Shown here one piece after another: positions 35,205 through 47,439 of a DNA stretch of 64,000 bases. The notes beneath the pieces were generated by a model. The model was not told where the DNA came from and ran no database searches. It saw nothing but the letters and a program-made list of their open reading frames with translations. The stretch is from Gymnogyps californianus. Its lineage: Eukaryota; Chordata; Aves; Accipitriformes; Cathartidae. The position numbers and the translations under genes were made by a program. Within the stretch, counting starts at the first letter, position 1; the number at the start of each line of letters is the position of its first letter. The stretch is taken from NCBI RefSeq assembly GCF_018139145.2, contig NC_059478.1:33707001-33771000 (forward strand), read 5' to 3'.

Positions 35205-36324
35205 AAACAAAGTGAAAAGGATGAGGAAAAGGCTGAGGTACTTAATGCCTTCTTTGCCTCAGTCTTTAATAGTAAGACCAGTTGTTCTCGGGGTACCCAC
35301 CCCCCTGAGCTGGAAGACAGGGATGGGGAGCAGAATGAAGCCCCTGTAATCCAAGGGGAAATGGTTAGCGACCTGCTACACAAGTCTATGGGGCCGAATG
35401 GGATCCACGCAAGGGTACTGAGGGAGCTGGCTTGGTCAGTCACCAAGCCACTTTCAATCATTTATCAGCAGTCCTGGCTAACCGGGGAGGTCCCAGTTGA
35501 CTGGAAGTTAGCAAATGTGACGCCCATCTACAAGAAGGGCTGGCAGGAGGATCTGGGGAACTACAAGCCTGTCAGCCTGACCTCGGTGCTGGGGAAGGTT
35601 ATGGCGCAGATTATCTTGAGTGCCATCACGCAGCACGTACAGGACAACCAGGTGATCAGGCCCAGTCAGCATGGGTTTATGAAAGGCAGGTCCTGCTTGA
35701 CTAACCTGATCTCCTTCTATGACCAGGTGACCCGCTTAGTGGATGAGGGAAAGGCTGCAGATGTTGTCTACCTAGACTTTAGTAAAGCCTTTGACACCGT
35801 TTCCCACAGCATTCTCCTGCAGAAACTGGCTGCTCATGGCTTGGACGGGTGTACTCTTCACTGGGTAAAAAACTGGCTCGGCACTGGTGAGGCCGCACCT
35901 CGAATACTGTGTTCAGTTTTGGGCCCTCACTACAAGAAAGACATTGAGGTGCTGGAGTGCATCCGAAGGGCAACGAAGCTGGTGAAGGGTCTAGAGCACA
36001 AGTCTTATGAGGAGCGGCTGAGGGAGCTGGGGTTGTTTAGCCTGGAGAAAAGGAGGCTCAGGGGAGACTATTGCTCTCTACAACCACCTGAAAGGAGGTT
36101 GTAGCGAGGTGGGGGTCAGTCTCTTCTCCCAAGTAACAAGTGATAGGACAAGAGGAAACGGCCTCAGGTTGCGCCAGGGGAGGTTTAGATTGGACATTAG
36201 GAAAAATTTCTTCACCGAAAGGGTTGTCAAGCATTGGAAGAGGTTGCCCAGGGAAGTGGTGGAGTCAGCATCCCTGGAGGTATTTAAAAGACGTGTAGAT
36301 GTGGCACTTAGGGACATGGTTTAG
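35205..36324 (+). pseudogene. CR1 ORF2 reverse transcriptase remnant
   Basis: ORF2 of CR1 encodes the endonuclease-reverse transcriptase that copies the element by target-primed reverse transcription. The open frame visible here runs to 36104. It holds NVTPIYKKG (RT block 0/1, near 35514), [17 protein letters not shown] (near 35658), and motif [14 protein letters not shown] (near 35769) with its first catalytic Asp at about 35775. At KNWL (near 35878) the frame jumps to the C-terminal region ([11 protein letters not shown], then [19 protein letters not shown]), so RT motifs B to E, including the double-Asp motif, are lost. A deletion near 36066-36072 shifts the frame again. The true C-terminus ([11 protein letters not shown] to VDVALRDMV) is read in another frame to 36324. 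Confidence 0.9.
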
Positions 36325-36410
36325 TGGTGGACTTGGCAGTGCTAGGTTAACGGTTGGACTCGATGATCTTAAAGGTCTTTTCCAACCTAAACAATTCTAT
36401 GATTCTATGA
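35205..36410 (+). mobile_element. CR1 LINE, 5'-truncated and internally deleted
   Basis: This is a chicken-repeat-1 type non-LTR retrotransposon. It retains part of ORF2 (reverse transcriptase), the end of ORF2 (to the TAG at about 36322-36324) and the 3' UTR (TGGACTCGATGATCTTAAAG, then TTTTCCAACC), and ends with two ATTCTATG octamers at 36393-36410. ORF1, the endonuclease part of ORF2 and the 5' UTR are missing. Relative to typical CR1, an internal deletion near 35880 joins the middle of the reverse transcriptase to the C-terminal region, removing the catalytic YADD/FADD-type motif. A further small deletion near 36070 shifts the frame. It is dead and an ordinary bird genome component; the subfamily is not resolved. 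Confidence 0.95.
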
Positions 36411-38016
36411 TATATACAGAGAGAGGGATGTTTTATTTAGTAAGAAATTTTGTCACCACACGTTCAGAGGATTGAGTGATCAGGCCAGGACATACCTCTC
36501 ATTTCTAAAATAGTAAACTGGGACTTGATGGAATCTGTTCGAAAGTTCATTCCTGTTGAGGAAAATATGCAAGTACTAACTTAACTTGCATTGACATGCA
36601 TGTCTGGGGGAGAGGAAGGTGTGAGCTCTATGACCATATGACCAAGATTTGTCCCACGTTACATTTATTTGTTGTTCTGCATATCTCATCCGCTCACCAG
36701 ACCCTGTGCACTGTCCATGCTAACCCTGACCTCTACTTACACATCTGCCACCTGAGTAAGTCCTCTCTGCAAGTTGACTCAGTTACCCTGGCATGCTCCA
36801 ACCCTCTGCAACACACTCACAAAATCATCTGACAAGATAAGTAAATATGGCTTTTATGTGGGCTGGAAACACACTCACTTTGCAACAAGAGGACAGGCTG
36901 TGTACTGATAGTTCTCCATTATTTCCCCAAATTCTTGCTGTGTGGAAGGATTTCTTTTTGTTGCTACGAGTTTTTCCTGTCAAACCCTCTAAATATTCTT
37001 TGGATTTCAAGAGCAGCAAGGACTGCACAGCACAGAGGCACTTCTACAGCTCCATCTCAGGCTCCAAAAGTTAATAATGTCAGCAATACGGAGCACATTC
37101 TTTCCAAAGTAGTCTACAAATATGAAATAATTACTCACTGCAAGTCTGCTGTATGGCAGAGAAATATTACTACTGTCTTTCAGCTGGGAAACTAGAGCAG
37201 AGGTTAAGACCCAAATCCTTCAGTATCTAAATCCTCATGAAATCAAATGTAAGGAGCTGGTGTGAAGAGTTTTGTCCAGTGCCCCAAAAGTTGGTAGGGG
37301 GCTGGGATAAACATTGATTTCTGGCTTTCAGCTGTGATTTCGGTCCAGCAGAAACTGTCTTGTGCTTGACCAAGTCCATGGAGTCTAAAGGAGGACTAAC
37401 AGTCCGGTCTCAAACTCTCTTATTTCCTCCCATGATGCAAATTTACCCTTCGTCATAACTGCCAAGCACTGTGTGATGGAACTTAATTTGGGGTACTGTG
37501 CAGTAATGTCTCTAGATAATAGAAAGAGCTACTCCTGCTGGGTAGTGAGGGCTGACAACAGAGCGTTTTATCAGTTGCGTCAATTTGAAATAAATGCAAA
37601 ACTACTTCTCTTTAGAAAAAAAATGAATTTCTATCCTCTTTCTTTGCCCAAATTCCCCAGACTTTCTGACCAGTTCTAGCCATGCCATGGTCTGAACGCA
37701 TGCCCCAGCCACGGTGCATGCTTTCACGAGAGGGAACTCACCCCGGCTGCCTCGGGTGACAGCACTGAGCCGTCACCATCTGCTATCTGGAAACACTGCC
37801 ATGAGAGCTGGCCATGCCATAGCAGCCTCCTCACAAATCTGATGGAGAGACACAAATGTTCACGTGGTGCAGGAGCTAATGATGGGCAGCCCTTGGAAGC
37901 AAGATGGAAAATATTAGTGTAACAGCATGATGGGAATGGAAAACAAAAGAGAAAAAGCAGGACAAAACAGAGACACAAAATTGGAATATGAAACTCGGCA
38001 AACACGGAGGTATTTT
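36411..38016. other. Non-coding DNA, no gene seen
   Basis: Sequence after the CR1 3' end is unique-looking. Overlapping short frames at 36825-37195 have no recognisable content. Confidence 0.5.
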
Positions 38017-38190
38017 AGCCAATGATGCTATTATTAGCAACATGCAGGCTTGTGATCATCCAGGAGTTAACCCAGGCAGGCTCCCATGAAAAGCGTTATG
38101 AATATCATGAAAAGTGGGGCAGATCAGTGCCTACAGTTAAGCTTGTCTGACGCTTCCCGTTGTATAAATCTGCTTTCAGTTGCCCATATC
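38017..38190. promoter_or_regulatory. Candidate conserved non-coding element
   Basis: GCCAATGATGCTATTATTAG, TTGTGATCATCC and AGCGTTATGAATATCATGAA occur close together, followed by TTGTCTGACGCTTCCCGTTG. The sequence is non-repetitive and enhancer-like by texture only. Confidence 0.25.
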
Positions 38191-39884
38191 TTTTCCAGCC
38201 TTTACCCATTTTGAGATTAAATGTCCCATGATGACTGTCGGCCTCAAACTGGATTATCTTGCTACATTTCAGAAGAAAAAAAAAAGAAAAAAACCCAGAG
38301 GATTCACATCTTCCTTAAAACAAGGACAAGGCAAAAAATTTTATCTTGCCCACATTAAAAGGACTCTCATGACCATCTCATTGAGGAGATCTCACTTCAG
38401 TATGGTTTGTATTTAAAATTTGGCTGCAGGGCTTCCGTTGCTTTTGGGAGTGAACTCTTGACTCTTCCCACAAAAACTGTCTGGATTTGGTCAAGTTAAA
38501 AAAAAAAAATTTAAAAAACTCACTAGAGGTTTTAGGGTTTGCCAGCTACATCCTCCGAAGACTCTGTCTTCTGCACATAGCACGTTGTTTCTCCTCACAG
38601 CTCCCGTCAACCAGGCAACTATGATCCCATCAGAGCAAGCAAGAGAAGAGCAGCCCACGGCTTTGGCACTTGAGCAGGACTTCCTAGGCTCCCTCCTGCT
38701 TCAGGCCACTCTCCCCCCTGTGCTCTCAGCTCTTCCCCCACGACATCCCAACAGCCCAGACTGGGAAAACATAACCCTGGTGCAGAGGAGACAAGAGTCA
38801 GACCTGGCAGTAAGGAGGCAAATGCAGGAACCTGGAACGGGGAGGCACATGTCAGGGACTAGGACTGGAAGAGAAGGGGATTTTCAAGTGGGAGGAAAGG
38901 GAGAACTACAGCTAGAGAAGGCAGAGGGGAGCTCCAGACACTCGGAAGTGAGCAGAGCGTGCACGCATGTTCACATGGGCTTCAGAAGCAATCACACACT
39001 GTTTGCCACAGTATGCGCTGCATGAATGGGTTGTTGTCTCTAAGTTTGTACTTCTTTTGTTGCAGAAGCTGGAGTCATGCAGTTGGAGACTCTCTCTCTA
39101 TTCGGGCATATGACAGAGACAAATTAAAGTGACAAGAATAGCCCTAAATCAGGCCTTTTCTAACTTTGGCATACTTGGATTGGCACCTTAGCACTTCCCT
39201 CAAGTAATATTTGGGTGCATTCATCTAGCCCTGTAAAGAGAGCTCACTGCTTCTCCGGGCTCAGAACACCACGGGGCCTCGCTCAGCGGAGCCCACATCA
39301 AATAAGCATGGTGGGCGGGACAGGGTTTAGGCAGGAGAAAGTGCCGAACAGTTTACGGAGACATGGACGTTGAAAGGCTTTGCAAAAACAGGAAGAGATG
39401 ATAAGAGTTTTGGTGTGAGAGGGTCACACAACAGCTCCCCATTTGCACCTTGGATCAGTACATGGGACTCAGCTGCACCCCACCCCATCTCTTAGGTTTC
39501 TCTTTAATATTCCAGCTAGAAATATCTGACTAGTGAGCTCAGTGTTTGCCAGCACTGAGCAAAACTTGCCACAGGATATTTGGTTCTTGAAGGGTTGAGC
39601 CTCAGACCCGGGAGGACATTTGCTGTATCACACATGTAGGTACATTTGTGTCATCCACCATAGAGTTCAGAGCTGTGCCACATCTGGACATGGCAGGTAA
39701 AGGAGGAAGGTCCTTGCACCTTGGGGGGACCTCTCTGCCCCCCAAAGCCAGCTGTCATGAGGGAACACATCTGGGCGCACATTACAGCTTCACAAGAAAG
39801 GTCTCTGTGTTTCCTTTTGTGATCTGGACTGGCATGGCTTTTACAGTACTATAAGGGTGCTTTTATGAGATTCACCCCTTGCAA
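38191..39884. other. Non-coding DNA, no gene seen
   Basis: The 146-codon frame at 38585-39025 is Gln-, Arg- and Pro-rich with no domain; codon pattern and context do not support it. A small A-rich run lies at 38276-38293. Confidence 0.45.
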
Positions 39885-40130
39885 TGTGAAGGTTTTTACT
39901 AGAAACACGCCTTCCTCTCTGTCATTTATGATAAATAATGTTTATTGATGTTCACTTCCTTCAGTGAAATAAAGTGTCAAACAGCACGTCGGTATTTGCC
40001 AATTTTCTTTTCACATTTCATGTTATGTGCTTTTTATGTTACATGCCTGATTAAAAATTTAAACATTGTCACCGTCAGTGCTAAAATACGTTGCCAGAGC
40101 ATCTCTAATTATGCTTCCTTGTCTGCTCTG
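39885..40130. promoter_or_regulatory. Candidate conserved non-coding element
   Basis: CTGTCATTTATGATAAATAA and TGTTTATTGATG combine MEIS-like (CTGTCA), HOX-like (TTTATGA) and forkhead-like (TGTTTATT) sites within about 35 bp. TGATTAAAAATTTAAACATT and CTCTAATTATGC follow. This is one of the more motif-dense stretches. Function and conservation are inferred. Confidence 0.35.
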
Positions 40131-41150
40131 AGCGGGGACTGACATTTCTGGGTCAAGATCTGGTTGTTGATATGCAGCACAGGAAGTATCCAATAGCCAC
40201 TTGCTGAAAAATAGCTCCTTCTCTCTCACACAATTATGGTACACAATGCAGAGCAGGTACCCGGGGGAGACTGCTCATGCCGTGGTAATTCCTGACTCAA
40301 GAGGCATTATCCACTTTCTGCACATCATTTTGGTTTGCAGTTGATTAACCCAAAATAAAAACAGAGCCAGCAAGGTGCTAGAGAACGAACCCCTGTTGCA
40401 GAGCTGTGCTGGCAGGGGAGGTGGGCAGGGGTCCCAGTCTGCTCCCAGCACCGCCCTCGCTGAAGCAGCAGCCTCAGCTTTGGCCTCTCAGGAAGGCAAT
40501 GACCTGAGCTTCAACTCAGGCCCAAACTTTGTTCATCCTCCTGGACACGCTGGCTATGTGCTCAGGCTCCCACAGCAGGAGATGCCGGGGGGTACCCATT
40601 TTAGACAGGCCTTGGGAAGTATTATCCCCTTTCGGAGGAGGCCTCGCTGTTTGTGCACCATGCAGGGGCGAGCACGATTCCTTCAGCAGATCTTTCCGTT
40701 TATTTTTTCAAGAGAAAGTGAAAATATGAAGAAGTCTTCAGTTTTTTCTTCCTCTATAGACACATCCAAACTGACAGACCCGCTTCCACTTCGTTAGCAA
40801 ACATTCCGGAATGAGCTTTTCAGCAAGAGTTTCTTAAGGACGCCACATGTGTTTGATTTTATTTTTTTGTCAGTTTGGTTTTCAAGTACGTTTTCTGACA
40901 TATGCAGGAACCCAGGCTGGTCTGCGAAAATCCACCTGAGTAGGCTAAGCTGTGGAGCGGGGCATCTAACAACACAACTGACCTCCAGGAGGAGCCTTTG
41001 TACATATAAAAATGCCAACAGTGATATATGCTGTTGGAAATATGGCTATTAAAAAAACCTTATAATATTTGCTACATTTGTTTGCAATGGTAGCGCACAA
41101 AATATAGTTAAAACCAGCCAGGTTTTCCAAAAGAATCAATATTCAGAAAA
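40131..41150. other. Non-coding DNA, no gene seen
   Basis: The 140-codon frame at 40375-40797 overlaps a second frame on the same strand, starts in GC-richer sequence and shows no domain. Not supported as a gene. Confidence 0.45.
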
Positions 41151-42200
41151 TTCAGCTGTTCTCCTTGGGAGCTGATGGTTGATGAACAGTTATGAAATCC
41201 AGCCATAATTTATTGTGAATGTTCAAATTAGTTAAAAGGTGGTATTATATATGGCTCAATGTTTCATCAGTACTTTAAAAAGTGTCCTTATTTGACCCAT
41301 TAAATGCACATTGTATGAAGACTGATATGTTCCAGGATATTGTAAAAATCATTCCCTGTTGTTGCCAGAATTTTCTCGCATTGTTATTTGCTGTCAGAAA
41401 GTATTACCATTTTCCCTTTGGAAAGAAGAAGAGAATAAGAAAAATCTGAAATGAGGCTCCAAATTTAAAAGTAGCCATCGAAATTCTAGAGGCTTTACTC
41501 AACTTCCCATCATTTTCTGAGAACATTAGGATTATTTTTATATATCATTATATATATAACATCCTTAATTTGTGACTACTAGCTATGTGGCCCTGACTAG
41601 CACTGAAGCATTGAATGAAAAAATGTATCTATCTGGCTAAAGGGAATTTGCAAGCAGTTGCAGGACCAGCTACAACTGTTGGATTTAGCCCTGATGAACC
41701 TGGCTTTACATGCAAAAAAATAACAATACCAGCAAAACAGAGTCAAATTTGTGGCCTTCAGTTTCAAAAATATCTGTTTAGGTAGCTTTTTCCCTTTAAG
41801 CATGTTACATTATCATATGTAACATTTCTAGTGTACATAGCACCAACTTGCCAAAGTACCTGTTGCATTTCTGGACTTAAACGATGCATCCATCTCATAG
41901 AGAAGAAAGTGCACCCTGCCAACATGCTGCTATATTTGGATGGTTGTACAGTTTGTTTAAATTTTTAACGAAACTTCACATATTGTCCAGTAAGTGATCT
42001 AGTTAGCTAAAGAAATATGTTCATGCCGCTTCCAATTACTATTTAATTTGCATGATTTTGCTGGAATTGGGATTTGGTCTTTTATTAGCGGTATCCTGTC
42101 TAATTAATACCATGTATTAAACCATGCTCTGGACACAGATCACTGATATATCTGAATGTAAGGCTCAAATACAGGGTTAGGATTGTAAAAAGCTATCAAA
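41151..42200. promoter_or_regulatory. Enhancer-like conserved-texture block
   Basis: Several motif-dense AT-rich patches occur here. About 41200-41430 has CCATAATTTATTGTGAATG and TGCTGTCAGAAAGTATTACC. About 42000-42120 has CTTCCAATTACTATTTAATT, then TGCATGATTTTGC (octamer ATTTGCAT spans the join), TTTTATTAGCGG and CTAATTAATACC. A short TA run lies at 41538-41559. Only comparison with other birds or with mammals could show whether these are true conserved elements. Confidence 0.35.
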
Positions 42201-45200
42201 AGCAGCCACTTGGGCTTTTGCATCTGATTCATAGTTGATAATGTGCTTTACCAAAAGAGCGGGGTGTTTTTGCCATCTCGTAACCGAGCTGCAAAAGGGG
42301 CATTAGAATAAGGAGGACTTGCTAGCGAGAAGTGTCTGTGCAGGAGCACACATTTCAGAGCTTCTGCAGAAGATCAGGTTGGATCTCCAGAAGAGTCACA
42401 GATTCTCTCTATGCAGACCTGAGTATGGTCCTGATGCCCCGGCAAGGCTGAATGGTTATTGCTCTTGGGAACACTGAGAAGCCGGTTGCAGAAGATAGGG
42501 AACAGGCAATCTCGCAGCCCTGTTCCCCACAACACAACCACTTCAGTGACAAACAAAAACTGCAGGGCCAGCAGTGGCATTTTTTTAAAAAAACATTGTT
42601 TTTAGTGGTTCAGTTCAATATAAAAAGTCAACATAAACAGAGAAATCCAAATGTACAAAGTGCTTCAGCAACAGCTCCTGTGAGGAGCGTAATGCACATT
42701 GCATCGCACGGCCAGACACAAGAGCTGGGCACTGGCTGTCTCTGCAGCATCGGGCTCGAGGCATTTGTGGAAATCATGTCCAAGACCCTGAGATCCAGCT
42801 CTGAACTCAGAAACCTGTTATCACTAATGAGGATGGGAGTCATTTTGCAATAGCTGTAATAAACATTTGTTCAAACAAAAAGAAAAGTGAGATTAGAAAA
42901 CATGCAATATGTCCCAGCATTAATGGAAAACCTATTTGTGCCATCTATTTTGGAAAAATTATTGAAGAACAGTTCATCCATGTGAAAATATTAGCACTGT
43001 AATTCTGTCAAGGTCAGTGAGACCTAGAGATTTGCTGAGAAATCACCTTCATTTCACCAGGTAAATAAAGAACTCGTTTTTCAAAGAAGCCTATTGAAGA
43101 AGGCACTCCATAGCAACAGTTAAATTATGAATACAGCACATATGTTCCATATCATATCATTTACAGCACACTTTAGCATAGACATAATGCTTAGTAACAA
43201 ACTACAATACCATTCACAAAATGCATTTAAATAGCATAATTTAGTTCATTAAATTCAGTCATTTACAGTAAATCAAAATTATCACAGGAATTGAAGAGAG
43301 TACACAGTTGTTTGTTTGAATAGTTAAGCTAGGGAAGTCAATTCCTTTTTGAAGGTCAAGGACACAGTTGTTTCCATTTTCTGTTGTAAAAAAGATACAG
43401 CCTGTGTCATAAGATAATTTAGTATCATCTGAATGTGATCAAGTCCTTTCCCCCTGCTTGTTCCGTATTATATAACTGGCACGCCTAGAATATATCTAAG
43501 TCAAGAAAACGCTTTACGTATAATGTTATCAAATTAGACTTCTTTTTCTTTTACGGACTGAATGGATGTGATTCTGGGTTTTTAAAAGGATTTAGTCTTG
43601 CAAATCTGCAGGCTATTACTTGGAAGCAAAGATGTATGTTTTCCCCTAGTCCAGCCATCAATTGCTTGGCCTGTGGAAATATTATTATAAAAGAAAAGTG
43701 GATTTTTTTGAGCCTTTCTAAGAGATACATTCTGGCTTTTGCCATTGGAGGTGCAGCGTGTGTCTGTGTGTGTGTGTGGTGCTGGCGAGGAGGTCGGTGC
43801 AGAAATGACTTTGCAGCACAGACCAACTGCACAGGGAGCTCAGGATGAATCACCGAATCCCTCTGGGGAACTCCTGAGGTTTAAACCCTCCTACGATTTC
43901 TTGGGCATCAAAGGGAGGAAGGCAACAGGGCAGGGCATGGTGAATCCATGCACTCCTGCTTGTAGGAGAGGAGACCAGCCCTGCCGCACTCTGCGCCACC
44001 CAGAAGCCCAAAATCCACCCAGGCCAGGCAACTCTGCTTATTTGGCAGTGATGAGGGACATAGCCCCTTCCTAACAGCTCCGCTACAGGGATGGAGGTGA
44101 GGGCAGGACCAGGAATTTGGTCTCTATGGAATATAAAGTCAGGGAGGACTGCGAGGATCACTCAGTCTCTTCTCGCATCACAGGCACAGACAATCCTGCC
44201 TTCATTTTTGTTTAAACTCCAGCATCACTTTCAGAGAAATGAACAATCCCAATTTTAAAATGGCCAGCAAAAAAAACCAAGCCACTGGGCCTCTTGTTGA
44301 ATTGTTCCCCACGCTTAAAAAATGTGCATGGTTTTTTTACTCTGAATTTGCCTAGCTGCTTCTTGCACCTCACTGTTGTCTTGCCTGATTGATATAGACT
44401 GAAAAGACCGTGACGAAAATTCTGTTGTCCTTGTAGAAACTTCTGGGTTATCATCAAGTCTTCCTTAACCTGCTCTGAGTTGAACTCAGTGGAGTCCTTT
44501 GCCCTAAGGCATCGTCTTCCATCCCTTTAAACAATTCCTGCCATCAGAATCACTTTCAGGAAGCAAGAGCCCTCTGTGAGGTCTTCTCTTCTTGCAAAAT
44601 TTTGACCGCAATGGAGATGCCTCCATTGCATCCATGAGTGAAATGCCAACTCTTTTCTGACCACCTGGAGGGGAAAAATGAATGAATAAGCTATGATTTT
44701 CCATCAACAGACTATCCAAGCACCTTAAAGTGCTCATTAATTAAGCCTCATACCATCCTGGTGAAAGAGGATTTTTTTTTTTTCTTTTTTTTTAATGATT
44801 GCACAGTGCAATGCAGTGTATAACTATAGAATTTTAGCCTTAAATGAGCTAGTTTGGGCACTGATGGCAGCCTAGCTGCAGCAGCATAAAGGCTGGGCAC
44901 CTTTCTCCCTTCTCTGCTTCTTAATTGAGCCCGCACTGAGATCCCTCTGCCACACCAGGCTCCTGCCAGCGCCCATATGGGCACTGAGCAGCAGTGGTGC
45001 AGGAAGAGCAAAGGCTCACATCCCTGCTCCCGCTTTCCTGCTCTGCCCCAGCGGACGTGCACCAGCCGCCATGCACAGGCACATCTGGGGACAGGGTGAA
45101 CCGGGAGAAGGGAGCAATCGCCTACAGGCAGGTCCATTTTGGAGTCCCAAGGAGCACACACTGCCCTACCTGCCAGCACCACATGGGCTACACAAACCCG

Positions 45201-46842
45201 ATCCAGGTAACATATGCCAATAATTCAGTCCTGACACGTCTCCTTTTCTCAAGGCTACACAAACATCAAATAAACTATATGCAAGGGGTCAAATGAGACA
45301 TCTCAAACAGGAAGCTGAGAACGCATTTGGTTTCTGGTCCAGATGAGCAGATAGCACCAATGTCACATGTCTTGTCAGAGCTGCCCTCTTCTGAACAGGG
45401 CTCCACAGGAGGTCTGGAAATTGGGCAGTAGCAGCCTCCCAGCACAACAGCTGTCTTGGAGGCAGTAACATCTTAAACTGCCCCAAAATGTTTGCTTGGA
45501 GCTCTCCCCATCCCCACTCACATCAAGCACCATGGGAGCGCCTCGGAGCAGTCCCTGTTCTGCGTGGAGGACACGAGCAGCACAGCAACCATCACTTGGC
45601 AGCCGAGGGCTGACCTTGCTTCGATGGAGCTCTGCGAAACACCCCGGGGAGAGCCTGGGAATAGCTAGGCAAGCAGCCAGCCACGTACAGGGAGGGACAA
45701 TTAGGCCCCAAACAGAAATGAATTATGCTAGAGAGAGCAAATTGCTTGTTGACACTGGTGCACAACAAAGAGGGAGAAGAAGAAAATGTTCTTAAGACAA
45801 ATAACCTTCTCCATCTTGCCGGGCACAGGGGGAGAAGCCATGAGCAGGCACAAAGGACACAGATGGCAGTTCAAATCCTTTGTAACACACACTGCCACCA
45901 CAGCTGTCCTGGGACTGCAAGGGAACAGACCTGTTACAGATTACCCTGGGCACTGAGGAAGCACCAAGAGGGTTCACCAGAGTAAAAGTGCCAAAGTTTT
46001 CAAAGGACAGAGCTGTGAGCCAAGGGTCAGTGCTGCAGAAATGTGTCTGGGCGCAGCTGGAGCCTCCTTTCCTTGCCAGGGTCCTGGCGCGCTGCAAGGA
46101 CCAGCCTTGCAGGGCTGGTGCCCAGGGAGTGGGGTACTGGGTGCCAGCAGCACCAGCAAATACCCAGGAAGGATGGACTGTGGAGTCACCAAGGCACTTT
46201 CACAACTTTTTAGATTTTCAGCCAACATCTGGAAGAGCAGACTGTTAGCAGTTTGTTACAGGCTGGGAAACTAAGCTTCAGGCCTCTGCAAACCAACTTG
46301 GAGACTGGGAAGGAAATTGCACTGGTGCCAGGGTTTGTGGAGTTGTCGTTCGTCATGACCGTCACTAGGGAAGCCCACAGCAGAGCAGAGCTCACCTGGG
46401 AAGGTGCAAGACTTGGTCACATGCTTGAAAACCACGCATGCAACAGCAGACCCCAGCTAGGAACAAGCATGTACAAAAGGAGTTTCCAATATTTCCCACC
46501 TCCACCTGCAGAAGAGGATAGCAAATTTGCCCCAGTTCAATCCTACGTTAGTCGTTTCCCCCTTGGGACGGTGTGTGTGACCATGTCCCGTGCACAAACC
46601 AGGCCAGTGGACACAAAGTGGCCTGTTTTACAGCATCAATAGCTTGGATTACTGTGCATATCTTGTTTGGATGCCAAAAATGAATTTTAGCTGCAGCCTG
46701 CACTGCGGGGAGCAGGGCTGAGTTACAAGGATCTGTAACTGGGTGCTTGAAATGTAAACGCCCATGTATCCACTTGGGCACAGATATTGGACATCAAAGT
46801 CACTAAGAAAGAAAGATGCATTCCCTGTCTTATACTGTGTAC
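42201..46842. other. Non-coding DNA, no gene seen
   Basis: Open frames of 100-144 codons (42452-42853, 43739-44161 both strands, 44748-45182 minus, 45792-46097 minus, 46253-46642) overlap opposite-strand frames and show no domains. A short GT run lies at about 43756-43777. The 12-mer ACACAGTTGTTT is repeated 60 bp apart (43302 and 43362). GC rises between 43.7 and 46.7 kb without clear CpG enrichment. Confidence 0.45.
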
Positions 46843-46847
46843 CTACT
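46843..46847 (+). repeat. Target-site duplication, left copy
   Basis: CTACT immediately precedes the TG start of the LTR and is repeated immediately after its CA end. Five-base duplications are typical of ERVL-type integrations in birds. Confidence 0.9.
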
Positions 46848-47107
46848 TGTCCTGGTTTCGGCTGGGATAGAGTTAATTTTCTTCTTAGTAGCTGGTGCAG
46901 TGTGTGTTGGATTTAGTGTGAGAATACTGTTGATAACACGCTGATGTTTTAGTTGTCGCTAAGTAGCTCTTACCCTAAGTTAAGGACTTTTCAGTTTCCA
47001 TGCTCTGCCAGCAACCAGGTGTGCAAGGAGCTGGGAGGGAGCATGGCCAGGACAGCTGACCTGAACTAGCCAAAGGGATATTCCATACCATGGAACGTCA
47101 TGCCCAG

Positions 47108-47115
47108 TATATAAA
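47108..47115 (+). promoter_or_regulatory. LTR TATA box
   Basis: TATATAAA followed by CTGGGGGG in the middle of the solo LTR. It would be the LTR's own RNA polymerase II promoter, directing transcription to the right. Confidence 0.7.
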
Positions 47116-47303
47116 CTGGGGGGAGCTGGCCGAGAGGAGCGGATTGCTGCTCGGGCATCGGTGAGCGGGTGGTGAGCAATTGCATTGTGCATCACTTGTC
47201 TTTTCTTGGGTTTTATTTCTTTTTTTTTTTTTTATATTCCTTTCAATATTATTGTTATTATTATTATATTTTTATTAGTATTATATTTTATTTTAATTTA
47301 GTT

Positions 47304-47309
47304 ATTAAA
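47304..47309 (+). terminator. LTR poly(A) signal (variant)
   Basis: ATTAAA lies about 195 bp downstream of the TATA box within the LTR and is followed by a T-rich stretch. It is the most plausible polyadenylation signal of the LTR. Confidence 0.45.
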
Positions 47310-47434
47310 CTGCTCTTATCTCAACCCACAAGTTTTACTTTTTTTTTCCCAATCCTCCTCCCCATCCCACTGGGAGGGGGGAGGGAGGAGCGGCTGCGTG
47401 ATGCTTAGTTGCTGGCTGAGGTTAAACCACGACA

Positions 47435-47439
47435 CTACT
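47435..47439 (+). repeat. Target-site duplication, right copy
   Basis: CTACT directly follows the CA end of the LTR and is identical to 46843-46847. Confidence 0.9.

Larger units (their letters stand above)
46848..47434 (+). mobile_element. Solo LTR of an ERVL-like endogenous retrovirus
   Basis: A 587-bp element begins TGTCCTGGTTTCGGC and ends AAACCACGACA, giving the inverted TGTC(C/G)TGGTTT...AAACCA(C/G)GACA type ends of a retroviral LTR. Exact CTACT duplications flank it. It has a TATA box (TATATAAA, 47108-47115), a CRE-like AACGTCAT just upstream, and a variant poly(A) signal ATTAAA (47304-47309) followed by T- and pyrimidine-rich sequence. No second LTR, primer-binding site or gag/pol/env sequence is present, so it is a solo LTR left by recombination. 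The family is very common in neoavian genomes. Intact ends and duplications indicate moderate age. Confidence 0.92.

Noticed and set aside
42869..42890. TTTGTTCAAACAAA near-palindrome
   Set aside because: Only 6-bp arms with a 2-base centre; expected by chance in AT-rich DNA.
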